Shown here: one piece after another, positions 18,910 through 26,757 of the stretch
Layout: every line of letters starts with the position of its first letter
Position numbering within the stretch: the first letter of the stretch is position 1
Made by a program: the position numbers and the translations under genes
Assembly (NCBI RefSeq): GCF_902832885.1
Contig: NZ_CADFDK010000001.1
Coordinates: forward strand, 372,001-436,000
Direction: 5' to 3'
DNA: 64,000 bases
Source of the DNA: Burkholderia seminalis DSM 23518
Lineage (GTDB): Bacteria; Pseudomonadota; Gammaproteobacteria; Burkholderiales; Burkholderiaceae
The notes under the pieces: model-generated
Seen by the model: only the letters and a program-made list of their open reading frames with translations
What the model was told of the DNA's origin: nothing
Databases searched by the model: none

Positions 18910-19958
18910 TGCCCGGCTCCCGTGCGGTTCGCGTCGGCCGGCACCGGCGGCACGCCGTCGTGCTGCTCGAGCACGGCCTGGATCAGGTAGCGCGGCCGTG
19001 CGCGCACCTGCTGGTAGATGCGGCCGACGTACTCGCCGAGCAGGCCGAGCGCGAAGATGATCACGCCGAGCAGGAAGAACGTAATGGCGAACAGCGTGAA
19101 CACGCCTTGCACTTCCGCGCCGACGATGAAGCGGCGCACGAGCAGCAGCACGAACAGCGCGGCGGAGCCGAGCGACAGGATCACGCCGATGAACGACAGC
19201 CACTGCAGCGGCACGACCGAGAAGCCGGTCACGAGGTCGAAGTTCAGCCGGATCAGGCTGTACAGCGAATACTTCGATTCGCCTGCGAAGCGTTCCTCGT
19301 GCGCGACCTCGATTTCGGTCGGCTTTTGCGCGAACGTGTACGCGAGCGCGGGGATGAACGTGTTGACTTCGCCGCACACGTTGATCGTGTCGATGATGCG
19401 GCGGCTGTACGCGCGCAGCATGCAGCCCTGGTCGGTCATCTTGATGCGCGTGATGCGCTCCCGCAGCCGGTTCATCATCTGCGACGCCTTGCGCCGCCAC
19501 AGGCTGTCCTGGCGCTGCTTGCGGATCGAGCCGACGTAGTCGTAGCCCTCGCGCATCTTCGCGATCAGCTTGCCGATTTCCTCGGGCGGGTTCTGCAGGT
19601 CGGCGTCGAGCGTGATGACGATCTCGCCGCGCGACTGCGCGAAGCCCGCGAGGATGGCCATGTGCTGACCGTAGTTGCCGTTGAGCAGCACGACGCGCGT
19701 CGTGTCGGGCCGTACGTGGAACTGATCGGCGAGCATCGCGGCCGAGCGGTCGCGGCTGCCGTCGTTGATCAGGATCACTTCATACGACGTGTCGAGTGCG
19801 TCGAGCGCCGGATACAGCCGCGCGAACAGCGCGGCGAGGCCGTCTTCCTCGTTGTATACGGGGATGATGACCGAGACTTCGGGCCGACCGGCGTCCAGGT
19901 GCCCGGCGACCGGATGGCCGGCCCCCGGATGCCCGGCGCGTGCTTCAAGGTGACTCAT
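18906..19958 (-). CDS. arnC: Undecaprenyl-phosphate 4-deoxy-4-formamido-L-arabinose transferase
   Basis: A 350-residue GT2-family enzyme that moves Ara4FN from UDP to undecaprenyl phosphate on the inner face of the inner membrane. The glycosyltransferase domain starts at VSVIIPVYNEEDGLAALF (about residue 28), with the metal-binding DADLQNPPEEIGK and later two membrane helices (WLSFIGVILSLGSAALFVLLL and FAITFFLLGVIIFALGLL). The first 27 residues carry an unusual HPGAGHPVAGHLDAG repeat. Only one in-frame Met (19958) precedes the domain, so this start is taken. Confidence 0.94.
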   Translation of the reverse strand: MSHLEARAGHPGAGHPVAGHLDAGRPEVSVIIPVYNEEDGLAALFARLYPALDALDTSYEVILINDGSRDRSAAMLADQFHVRPDTTRVVLLNGNYGQHMAILAGFAQSRGEIVITLDADLQNPPEEIGKLIAKMREGYDYVGSIRKQRQDSLWRRKASQMMNRLRERITRIKMTDQGCMLRAYSRRIIDTINVCGEVNTFIPALAYTFAQKPTEIEVAHEERFAGESKYSLYSLIRLNFDLVTGFSVVPLQWLSFIGVILSLGSAALFVLLLVRRFIVGAEVQGVFTLFAITFFLLGVIIFALGLLGEYVGRIYQQVRARPRYLIQAVLEQHDGVPPVPADANRTGAGQ

Positions 19959-19964
19959 GTACGC

Positions 19965-21116
19965 TTATTTTCCGTATTGTTCACAAATCTGGTTGATGGC
20001 GTCGACCACGCGACGCACGTCGCCTTCCGTCATCTGCGTGAACAGCGGCAGCGTGACGGTCGACGCGCCGTACCGTTCGGCGTGGGGGAACATGCCCTCC
20101 TTGAAGCCGCGCGCACGGTACAGCGTGAAAAGATGGATCGCCGGGTAGTGGATGCCCGTGCCGATGCCGCGTTCCTTCAGCTGCGCCATGAATTCGGCGC
20201 GCGTGATCGTCAGCCGCTCGAGCGGCAGCGTGATCAGGAACATGTGCCAGTTGCTGTTCGCGAAGTCGGCAACCGGCAGGCCGACGCCGAGCTTCACGGC
20301 CGCGCCGCCGTCGAACGCGGCGAAATACGCGCGGGCGAGCGCGCGGCGCTGCGCGGTGAAGCGTTCGATGTGCGGCAGCTGGCCGAGGCCGACGCGGGCG
20401 GCGACGTCGGTCAGGTTGTACTTGCCGCCGAGCACGTCGCAGTCCATCCCGTCGAAGCCGGTGCGCGTGATGCCCTGCAGCCGGTACTTCTGCGCGAGTG
20501 TCGCTTCGTCCTCGTTGTTCAGCACCAGCGCGCCGCCTTCGATCGTCGTCAGGTTCTTGTTCGCGTGGAAGCTGAACGACACGATGTCGCCGATCGCGCC
20601 GATGCGCTTGCCGTTCCACGTCGAGCCGAACGCCTGCGCGGCGTCCTCGATCACGCGCAGCTTGTGCGCGCGCGCGATCGCGTACAGGCGGTCCATGTCG
20701 ACCGGCAGGCCGGACAGGAACACGGGGATGATCGCCTTCGTGCGCGGCGTGATCGCCTGCTCGAGCTTGTCGAGGTCGATGTTGCGCGTGACGGGATCGA
20801 TGTCGGCGAACACGGGCGTCGCGCCCGTTTCGATGATCACGTTGCTGGTCGAGACCCACGACGCCGGCGTCGTGATCACCTCGTCGCCGGCACCGACGCC
20901 CGCGATGCGCAGGCCGATCTCGAGCGTGCAGGTGCCCGAATTGAACGCGCGGACCGGCCGCCCGCCGCAGTAGTCGGACAGCGCGGCCTCGAATTTCTGG
21001 CATTGCGGGCCGGTGGTGATCCAGCCCGAGCGCAGCACGTCGACGACGCCCTGGATGGTTTCCTCGTCGATTTCCGGTCGGGTGAACGGCAGAAACGGAG
21101 CGGTAGTCTGGCTCAT
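19965..21116 (-). CDS. arnB: UDP-4-amino-4-deoxy-L-arabinose aminotransferase
   Basis: A 383-residue PLP enzyme of the DegT/DnrJ/EryC1 family that converts UDP-4-ketopentose to UDP-Ara4N using glutamate. The PLP lysine is in FSFHANKNLTTIEGGALV; VIEDAAQAFG and NSGTCTLEIGLR are further family motifs. The start MSQTTAPFLPFTRPEIDEE at 21116 fits the family. An upstream Met 29 codons earlier would add a poorly conserved segment and is rejected. It is 6 bp before arnC on the same strand. Confidence 0.94.
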   Translation of the reverse strand: MSQTTAPFLPFTRPEIDEETIQGVVDVLRSGWITTGPQCQKFEAALSDYCGGRPVRAFNSGTCTLEIGLRIAGVGAGDEVITTPASWVSTSNVIIETGATPVFADIDPVTRNIDLDKLEQAITPRTKAIIPVFLSGLPVDMDRLYAIARAHKLRVIEDAAQAFGSTWNGKRIGAIGDIVSFSFHANKNLTTIEGGALVLNNEDEATLAQKYRLQGITRTGFDGMDCDVLGGKYNLTDVAARVGLGQLPHIERFTAQRRALARAYFAAFDGGAAVKLGVGLPVADFANSNWHMFLITLPLERLTITRAEFMAQLKERGIGTGIHYPAIHLFTLYRARGFKEGMFPHAERYGASTVTLPLFTQMTEGDVRRVVDAINQICEQYGK

Positions 21117-21245
21117 GAACGCGTTGGCCTGTAATGGCGTGTAATAAAAGGGTCGGGCGATCCGCCCGAAACCGGCATTAAACACCGGTTGGCGGATTCG
21201 CACCGTGATTTTTTGTAGGCGGACACTTAACGCCGCGGGGCATGC

Positions 21246-21617
21246 TCAACTGCGCGCGAGCACGAGCACGCCGATCAGGATGATGCCGATCCCGACGAGC
21301 CGCTGGACCGACAGCACCTCGCCGAACAGGTACCACGCCGCGAACGCGTTGACCACGTAGCCGAGCGACAGCATCGGGTACGCGATCGACACGTCGACCC
21401 GCGACAGCCCGAGAATCCAGACCACGACGCTCAGCACGTAGCAGCCGAGGCCGCCGATGATCGGCAGCTGGGTCGCGATCTTCAGGCCGACCGGGAGGAT
21501 GTTCGCACGGCTGAATTCGAAGTGCCCGACGGCGTTGACGCCGGCTTTCAGCAGCAGTTGCGCACAGGCGTTGAGCATCACGCCGGTGATGATGCAGACG
21601 AACGAAACGGGATTCAT
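21246..21617 (-). CDS. Small EamA/SMR-type membrane protein, ArnE-like (candidate Ara4N-lipid flippase subunit)
   Basis: A 123-residue protein with four predicted membrane helices (for example MNPVSFVCIITGVMLNACAQ, GGLGCYVLSVVVWILGLSR and LVGIGIILIGVLVLA). Size and position between arnT and arnB suggest the ArnE/ArnF role: moving undecaprenyl-P-Ara4N to the periplasmic face. E. coli uses an ArnE/ArnF heterodimer; here only one such gene is seen in the operon. It lies 13 bp after arnT. Fold is seen; function is inferred from context. Confidence 0.85.
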   Translation of the reverse strand: MNPVSFVCIITGVMLNACAQLLLKAGVNAVGHFEFSRANILPVGLKIATQLPIIGGLGCYVLSVVVWILGLSRVDVSIAYPMLSLGYVVNAFAAWYLFGEVLSVQRLVGIGIILIGVLVLARS

Positions 21618-21630
21618 GCGAGGGGCGTCC

Positions 21631-23307
21631 TTACGATTGCGGTTTCTCGACGATCACGCGGCGGTTGTCGCGCGCGATCACGCGCATCGGCACGCCTTGG
21701 CTGACCAGCGCGTCGTACTGGCCGGGCGGCATGATCGCGAGCGCATGGGTTTCCTGCTTCCAGCGCGCGATCCATTCGTCGACCGTCGGAATCCACTTGT
21801 TCGGCTCCATCGAGATCCCGAACGCGAGCTCGTCCTGGCGCTGGACCATGATCGTCGTGTGGCCCATGTAGAACGGGAACGTATGGTCGAGCATCTCGAT
21901 CGAGTAGAACGGCGTGTCGGGCGGCAGCTTCGCCAGTTCGGCGCGCACGGCCGGCGCGAGCAGCGCGCCCGAGCTGTAGCGGCCGAACTCGTCGTGCCCG
22001 GTGCCGCCGATCGTGCCGAACGCGAGCCATGCGGCGCCGAACGCGGCGAGCGCGGCGGCCGCGCCCGTCCGGCGGTTCAGCCACGCGGCCGCGAGCGTCA
22101 GCGCGGCCGAGACCGCGAGGCCCGCGTACAGCCACATCTGGAACGCGCGGTACAGTGCGTTCGGCGTGCGGGCATCGCCCTGGTACGCGAGGAAGATGAT
22201 CCCGAACGCCGCGGCGACGAAGAACACGAGGTAGCCGAGCAGGTGGCGGCGGAACCGGTCGGCCGTCATCAGCGGCAGGTACGCGCCGATGATCAGCGCG
22301 AGCGCCGGCGCGACCGGCAGCACGTACGAGATCAGCTTCGAATGCGACGTGCTGAAGAACAGGAAGATGAAGGCGCTCCAGATCAGCAGCACCAGCATCG
22401 GCGAGAAGCCGTTCGGCTGGCGCGGCATCCGCAGCGCATGGCGGATGCTCTGCCACGCGACCGACAGCCACGGCAGGAAGCCGACCAGCAGCACCGGCAC
22501 GAAGTAGTACAGCGGGCCCGGGCGGTTCTGTTCCGGGGTCAGGTACCGGCGGAACTGCTGGACGATGAAGAAGAAGTTGAAGAACTCGGGGTTGCGCTGC
22601 TGCACCAGCACGAACCACGGCGTGACGATCGCGAAGAAGATCACGAGGCCGCTGACCAGGTACAGGCGCTTCCACAGCGCCCAGTCGCGCGCGATCAGCG
22701 TATAGAGCACGAGCACGGCGCCGGGCAGGATTAGGCCGACGAGGCCCTTGGACAGCACCGCGAGCGCCATCGCGGCCCAGCATGCCCACATCCAGCCGCG
22801 CACCGCGGCCGGGCGCAGCCCGGGCCGCTGCGCGAGCAGCAGCGAGCAGAGCGACAGCGCCATCCAGAACGCGAGCCCCATGTCGAGCGCGTTGAAGTGG
22901 CCCATCAGGTTCCAGTACGGCGAGCTCGCGAGCACGACGGCCGCGAGGAAGCCCGACAGCGGGTTGAACAGGCGCGCGCCGGTATAGCCGACGAGCAGCA
23001 CGCCGGCGAAGCTCGCGACGGCCGTGTAGAGGCGCGCCTGCCATTCGCCGATGCCGAACCACGCGAAGGTCAGCGCATTCAGCCAGGTCTGCAGCGGCGG
23101 CTTCTCGAAGTACTTGTAGCCGTTGTAGCGCGGCGTGATCCAGTCGCCGGTGACGAACATCTCGCGCGCCATTTCCGCGTAGCGGCCTTCGTCGCTCGGG
23201 ATCAGGTGGCGCAGCCCGAGCGGCGCGAACCAGACGATCGCGAGCGCGACGATCAGGAGGACGAGCGTGATGCGGTTGAGCGGTAGCCTCGAGGGCGTAT
23301 CGTTCAT
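21631..23307 (-). CDS. arnT: Lipid A 4-amino-4-deoxy-L-arabinosyltransferase
   Basis: A 558-residue GT-C integral membrane enzyme that transfers Ara4N from undecaprenyl phosphate to lipid A phosphates on the periplasmic side, lowering negative charge and conferring polymyxin resistance. IPSDEGRYAEMAREMFVTGD holds the conserved acidic residues, and YNGYKYFEKPPLQTWLNA follows, both classic ArnT motifs. About a dozen helices precede a C-terminal periplasmic domain (from about residue 430). It is the first gene of the arn operon. Ara4N modification is reported as essential for viability in B. cenocepacia. Confidence 0.95.
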   Translation of the reverse strand: MNDTPSRLPLNRITLVLLIVALAIVWFAPLGLRHLIPSDEGRYAEMAREMFVTGDWITPRYNGYKYFEKPPLQTWLNALTFAWFGIGEWQARLYTAVASFAGVLLVGYTGARLFNPLSGFLAAVVLASSPYWNLMGHFNALDMGLAFWMALSLCSLLLAQRPGLRPAAVRGWMWACWAAMALAVLSKGLVGLILPGAVLVLYTLIARDWALWKRLYLVSGLVIFFAIVTPWFVLVQQRNPEFFNFFFIVQQFRRYLTPEQNRPGPLYYFVPVLLVGFLPWLSVAWQSIRHALRMPRQPNGFSPMLVLLIWSAFIFLFFSTSHSKLISYVLPVAPALALIIGAYLPLMTADRFRRHLLGYLVFFVAAAFGIIFLAYQGDARTPNALYRAFQMWLYAGLAVSAALTLAAAWLNRRTGAAAALAAFGAAWLAFGTIGGTGHDEFGRYSSGALLAPAVRAELAKLPPDTPFYSIEMLDHTFPFYMGHTTIMVQRQDELAFGISMEPNKWIPTVDEWIARWKQETHALAIMPPGQYDALVSQGVPMRVIARDNRRVIVEKPQS

Positions 23308-23337
23308 GGATTTTCAGCCTGTTGGTTGGGGTGACGG

Positions 23338-23362
23338 GCCGCCGGCGGGTTGTGCCGGCGGC
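23338..23362 (-). promoter_or_regulatory. GC-rich hairpin in the probable arnT leader
   Basis: GCCGCCGGC (23338-23346) and GCCGGCGGC (23354-23362) form a perfect 9-bp stem with a 7-base loop, 30 bases before arnT. It could slow transcription or translation, or be the 3' end of the upstream Mth938-type gene. There is no T tract. Confidence 0.35.
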
Positions 23363-23412
23363 GGGCGGCCTGGCCGGACCGATCGGGGGATCGACCCGTT
23401 GCGCCGGCCCGA

Positions 23413-23441
23413 GTTTTACCGCATCGGGGATTAACGTTCAA
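23413..23441 (-). promoter_or_regulatory. Candidate sigma-70 promoter of the arn operon
   Basis: On the minus strand TTGAAC (23441-23436), a 17-bp spacer and TAAAAC (23418-23413) give a fair promoter overlapping the 3' end of the upstream gene. The start would lie near 23406, leaving a leader of about 100 bases with the hairpin at 23338-23362. No PmrA-type CTTAAG direct repeat is evident next to it. Confidence 0.5.
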
Positions 23442-23805
23442 TTAAGAGCGCGGCGGCGACTTTGCGGCCCTCGGCCATCAGGATGTTGTAGGTGCGGCAG
23501 GCCGCCTGGAAATCCATCGTCTCGACGCCGATCCGCTTCGCCGTGAGCGCCGCGACGAGCCGCGGGTGCGGGAAGCGCAGCCGCGCGCCGCTGCCGAAGA
23601 TCACGAGCTCGGGCGTCGGGTCGAGCAGCATCGCGAAATGCTCGGGCGCGAGCGCGTCGAACGACGACACCGGCCATGCCTGGACCGGCGCGCCGGGCAG
23701 CACGATGACGCTCGTTTCATGGCGTTCGAGATTGACGTCGACGTAATCGGGGCCGTAGCCGGTGACGGTATTGAGCGCGCCGCTCGTGTCCTGGTGCAGT
23801 TTCAA
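23431..23805 (-). CDS. Mth938-like domain protein (DUF498)
   Basis: A small single-domain protein of the Mth938/NDUFAF3-like fold, 124 residues if it starts at the TTG at 23805 (MKLHQDTSGALNTVTGYGPD after initiation). Conserved features are NTVTGYGPDYVDVN, PELVIFGSGARLRFPHP and the C-terminal AACRTYNILMAEGRKVAAAL. Related proteins assist complex I assembly in mitochondria, but the bacterial role is unknown. An ATG at 23886 would add 27 residues of atypical, basic composition; I prefer TTG although its ribosome binding site is weak. Confidence 0.75.
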   Translation of the reverse strand: MKLHQDTSGALNTVTGYGPDYVDVNLERHETSVIVLPGAPVQAWPVSSFDALAPEHFAMLLDPTPELVIFGSGARLRFPHPRLVAALTAKRIGVETMDFQAACRTYNILMAEGRKVAAALLIER

Positions 23806-24122
23806 ATCGGTATTCCGCGGTTCCGTAAGGGCATGTATCGCAAGGGCCGCAGGGGCCCGGATGGCCGGTTTCGCGCGCCTGGCCACATGGGGACGCCTGA
23901 CGGCGCGGGCCCGGCGCGGCTATGGTGCATTGCGAAAGTCGGCCAAAATCCGCTAAATTATAACTTTTTGGCCGCCCCCGGGCGCCACTTGCGTCGTGCG
24001 TCGCCACAAGCCGCGTCCGACCGCCCGCTTTTTCCCAGTCTAGACAGCGCGCACAGACCGGCCGCTTTCCAGTTTTGATCCCGTCCCCCCGGCCGCAAGG
24101 CCAACCCAGGAACCGTGTCGTC
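23806..24122. other. 317-bp divergent region between the Mth938-type gene and alaA
   Basis: No gene is seen. The only AT-rich patch (23930-23967) carries a candidate promoter for the rightward alaA-hom-thrC genes. The rest is GC-rich without repeats or clear operators. Confidence 0.55.
23930..23959 (+). promoter_or_regulatory. Candidate promoter of alaA-hom-thrC
   Basis: TTGCGA (23930-23935), an 18-bp spacer and TAAATT (23954-23959), within the only AT-rich patch of the region. The leader would be about 155 bases. Confidence 0.4.
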
Positions 24123-25361
24123 GTGAAACCGATTCAGAAGTCGAACAAGCTGCTCAACGTCTGCTACGACATCCGTGGCCCGGTGCTCGAGCACGCGAAG
24201 CGCCTCGAGGAAGAAGGCCACCGCATCATCAAGCTGAACATCGGCAACCTCGCGCCGTTCGGTTTCGACGCGCCGGACGAGATCATCCAGGACATGATCC
24301 GCAACCTGCCGTCGTCGTCGGGTTATTCCGATTCGAAGGGCGTGTTCTCGGCGCGCAAGGCCGTGATGCACTACACGCAGGAAAAGGGCGTCGTGGGCGT
24401 CGGCCTCGACGACATCTACATCGGCAACGGCGCGTCCGAGCTGATCGTGATGGCGACCCAGGCGCTGCTGAACGACGGCGACGAAGTGCTGCTGCCCGCA
24501 CCCGACTACCCGCTGTGGACGGCCGCGGTGAGCCTGTCGGGCGGCACGCCGGTGCACTACGTGTGCGACGAGCAGAACGCGTGGATGCCCGATCTCGACG
24601 ACATCCGCAGCAAGATCACGCCGAACACGAAGGCGATCGTCGTGATCAACCCGAACAACCCGACGGGCGCGCTTTACTCCGACGAATTGCTGCTCGAGCT
24701 GCTCGAGATCGCGCGCCAGCACGGGCTGATCGTGTTCGCCGACGAGGTCTACGACAAGATCGTCTACGACGGCCTCGAGCACACCGCGATGGGTTCGCTG
24801 TCGGAGGACGTGATCACCGTCACGTTCAACAGCCTGTCGAAGAGCTATCGCTCGTGCGGCTACCGCGCGGGCTGGATGGCCGTGTCGGGCCTCGGCGGCG
24901 ACAACCGCCGGCGCGCGAAGGATTACCTCGAGGGGCTGGGTATCCTGTCGTCGATGCGCCTGTGCGCGAACGTGCCCGGGCAGTTCGCGATCCAGACGGC
25001 GCTCGGCGGCTACCAGAGCATCAACGAACTCATCGTGCCGAGCGGGCGCCTGTACAAGCAGCGCGAGCTCGCGTACGACATGCTGACGTCGATCCCGGGC
25101 GTGACCTGCGTGAAGCCGCAGGCCGCGCTGTACATGTTCCCGCGCCTCGACCCGAAGCTCTACCCGATCCAGAACGACCAGCAGTTCATTCTCGACCTGT
25201 TGCTCGAGGAGCGTGTGCTGCTGGTGCAGGGCACGGGTTTCAACTGGGCGACGCCGGACCACTTCCGCGTGGTCTTCCTGCCGAACCTCGACGACCTGAC
25301 CGATTCGATCAACCGGATCGCACGCTTCCTCGACGGCTACCGCAAGCGCCACTCGGCCTGA
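24123..25361 (+). CDS. alaA: Glutamate-pyruvate aminotransferase (alanine synthesis)
   Basis: A 412-residue fold-type I PLP enzyme. VKPIQKSNKLLNVCYDIRGP, NIGNLAPFGFDAPDEI, INPNNPTGALYS and the PLP lysine in TFNSLSKSYRSCGYRAGWM follow E. coli AlaA (YfbQ) closely. It transfers the amino group between glutamate and pyruvate. I choose the GTG at 24123, which gives the family length; a TTG 16 codons upstream would add a non-conserved, Pro-rich segment. It precedes hom (53 bp) and thrC in what looks like one amino-acid operon, a common order in this group. Confidence 0.9.
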   Translation: MKPIQKSNKLLNVCYDIRGPVLEHAKRLEEEGHRIIKLNIGNLAPFGFDAPDEIIQDMIRNLPSSSGYSDSKGVFSARKAVMHYTQEKGVVGVGLDDIYIGNGASELIVMATQALLNDGDEVLLPAPDYPLWTAAVSLSGGTPVHYVCDEQNAWMPDLDDIRSKITPNTKAIVVINPNNPTGALYSDELLLELLEIARQHGLIVFADEVYDKIVYDGLEHTAMGSLSEDVITVTFNSLSKSYRSCGYRAGWMAVSGLGGDNRRRAKDYLEGLGILSSMRLCANVPGQFAIQTALGGYQSINELIVPSGRLYKQRELAYDMLTSIPGVTCVKPQAALYMFPRLDPKLYPIQNDQQFILDLLLEERVLLVQGTGFNWATPDHFRVVFLPNLDDLTDSINRIARFLDGYRKRHSA

Positions 25362-25414
25362 GCGGCCAGGGGCACGCGGAATTCACTACTTCTTACTCAT
25401 CGATCACACGCAGC

Positions 25415-26743
25415 ATGGAACCGATCAAAGTTGGCCTGTTGGGCTTCGGCACGGTGGGCAGCGGCACCTTCACGGTGCTGCGCCGCAACCAGGAAGAAAT
25501 CAAGCGACGCGCGGGGCGCGGCATCGAGGTCGCGCGCATTGCCGTGCGTAATCCGGCCAAGGCGCAGGCCGTGCTCGGCGGTGATGCCGCCGCCGCGCAG
25601 ATCACCGACGATTTCAATTCGGTCGTCGACGATCCGTCGATCGCGATCATCGCCGAGATGATCGGCGGCACGGGCATCGCGCGCGAGCTCGTGCTGCGCG
25701 CGATCGCGAACGGCAAGCACGTCGTGACGGCGAACAAGGCGCTGCTCGCGGTGCACGGCACCGAGATCTTCGAGGCCGCGCGCGAAAAGGGCGTGATGGT
25801 GGCGTTCGAGGCGGCCGTCGCCGGTGGCATCCCGATCATCAAGGCGCTGCGCGAGGGCCTGACCGCGAACCGCATCCAGTACATCGCGGGCATCATCAAC
25901 GGCACGACCAACTACATCCTGTCGGAAATGCGCGACCGCGGGCTCGATTTCGCGACCGCGCTGAAGGCCGCGCAGGAACTCGGCTACGCGGAAGCCGACC
26001 CGACCTTCGACATCGAAGGCGTCGACGCCGCGCACAAGGCGACGATCATGAGCGCGATCGCGTTCGGCGTGCCGGTGCAGTTCGACCGCGCTTACGTCGA
26101 GGGCATCAGCAAGCTCGACGCGACCGACATCCGCTACGCGGAAGAGCTCGGCTACCGGATCAAGCTGCTCGGCATCACGCGTCGCGCCGAGAACGGCATC
26201 GAGCTGCGCGTGCACCCGACGCTGATCCCGGAGAAGCGCCTGCTCGCGAACGTCGAGGGCGCGATGAACGCGGTCGTCGTGCACGGCGATGCGGTGGGCA
26301 CGACGCTGTACTACGGCAAGGGCGCGGGCGCGGAGCCGACCGCGTCGGCGGTGGTCGCGGATCTCGTCGACGTCACGCGCCTGCATACGGCCGACCCCGA
26401 GCATCGCGTGCCGCATCTCGCGTTCCAGCCGGACAGCCTGTCGAACACGCCGATCCTGCCGATCGAGGAAGTGACGAGCGGCTACTACCTGCGCCTGCGC
26501 GTCGCCGATCAAACCGGCGTGCTGGCCGACATCACGCGCATCCTCGCCGCGTCGGGCATCTCGATCGACGCGCTGCTGCAGAAGGAGTCGGAGCAGGTCG
26601 ACGACGCGAAGGGCGAAACCGACATCATCCTGATCACGCACGAAACGGTCGAGAAGAACGTCAATGCGGCGATCGCGCAGATCGAGCGCCTCGCGACGGT
26701 CGTGTCGAAGGTGACGAAGCTGCGCATGGAAGCGCTGAACTGA
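25415..26743 (+). CDS. hom: Homoserine dehydrogenase
   Basis: A 442-residue enzyme reducing aspartate semialdehyde to homoserine, the branch point to threonine and methionine. The NAD(P)-binding motif GLLGFGTVGSG is at the N-terminus; AVAGGIPIIKALREGL, INGTTNYILSEM and the EADPTFDIEGVDAAHK active-site segment are intact. A C-terminal ACT domain (YYLRLRVADQTGVLADITRI, from about residue 353) suggests feedback inhibition by threonine. It is 14 bp before thrC. The same frame stays open upstream, but the conserved start is the ATG at 25415. Confidence 0.96.
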   Translation: MEPIKVGLLGFGTVGSGTFTVLRRNQEEIKRRAGRGIEVARIAVRNPAKAQAVLGGDAAAAQITDDFNSVVDDPSIAIIAEMIGGTGIARELVLRAIANGKHVVTANKALLAVHGTEIFEAAREKGVMVAFEAAVAGGIPIIKALREGLTANRIQYIAGIINGTTNYILSEMRDRGLDFATALKAAQELGYAEADPTFDIEGVDAAHKATIMSAIAFGVPVQFDRAYVEGISKLDATDIRYAEELGYRIKLLGITRRAENGIELRVHPTLIPEKRLLANVEGAMNAVVVHGDAVGTTLYYGKGAGAEPTASAVVADLVDVTRLHTADPEHRVPHLAFQPDSLSNTPILPIEEVTSGYYLRLRVADQTGVLADITRILAASGISIDALLQKESEQVDDAKGETDIILITHETVEKNVNAAIAQIERLATVVSKVTKLRMEALN

Positions 26744-26757
26744 GGACGGAAAGCGAC

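Noticed and set aside
19880-19945. GC-rich repeats at the arnC start as a CRISPR or mobile-element trace
   Set aside because: The repeats are short, in frame and imperfect, with no spacers of regular length and no nearby cas or transposase gene.
18909-21134. 741-residue plus-strand open frame opposite arnC and arnB
   Set aside because: Shadow frame: Arg/His/Glu-rich, spans two real genes and their junction, no ribosome binding site or motifs.
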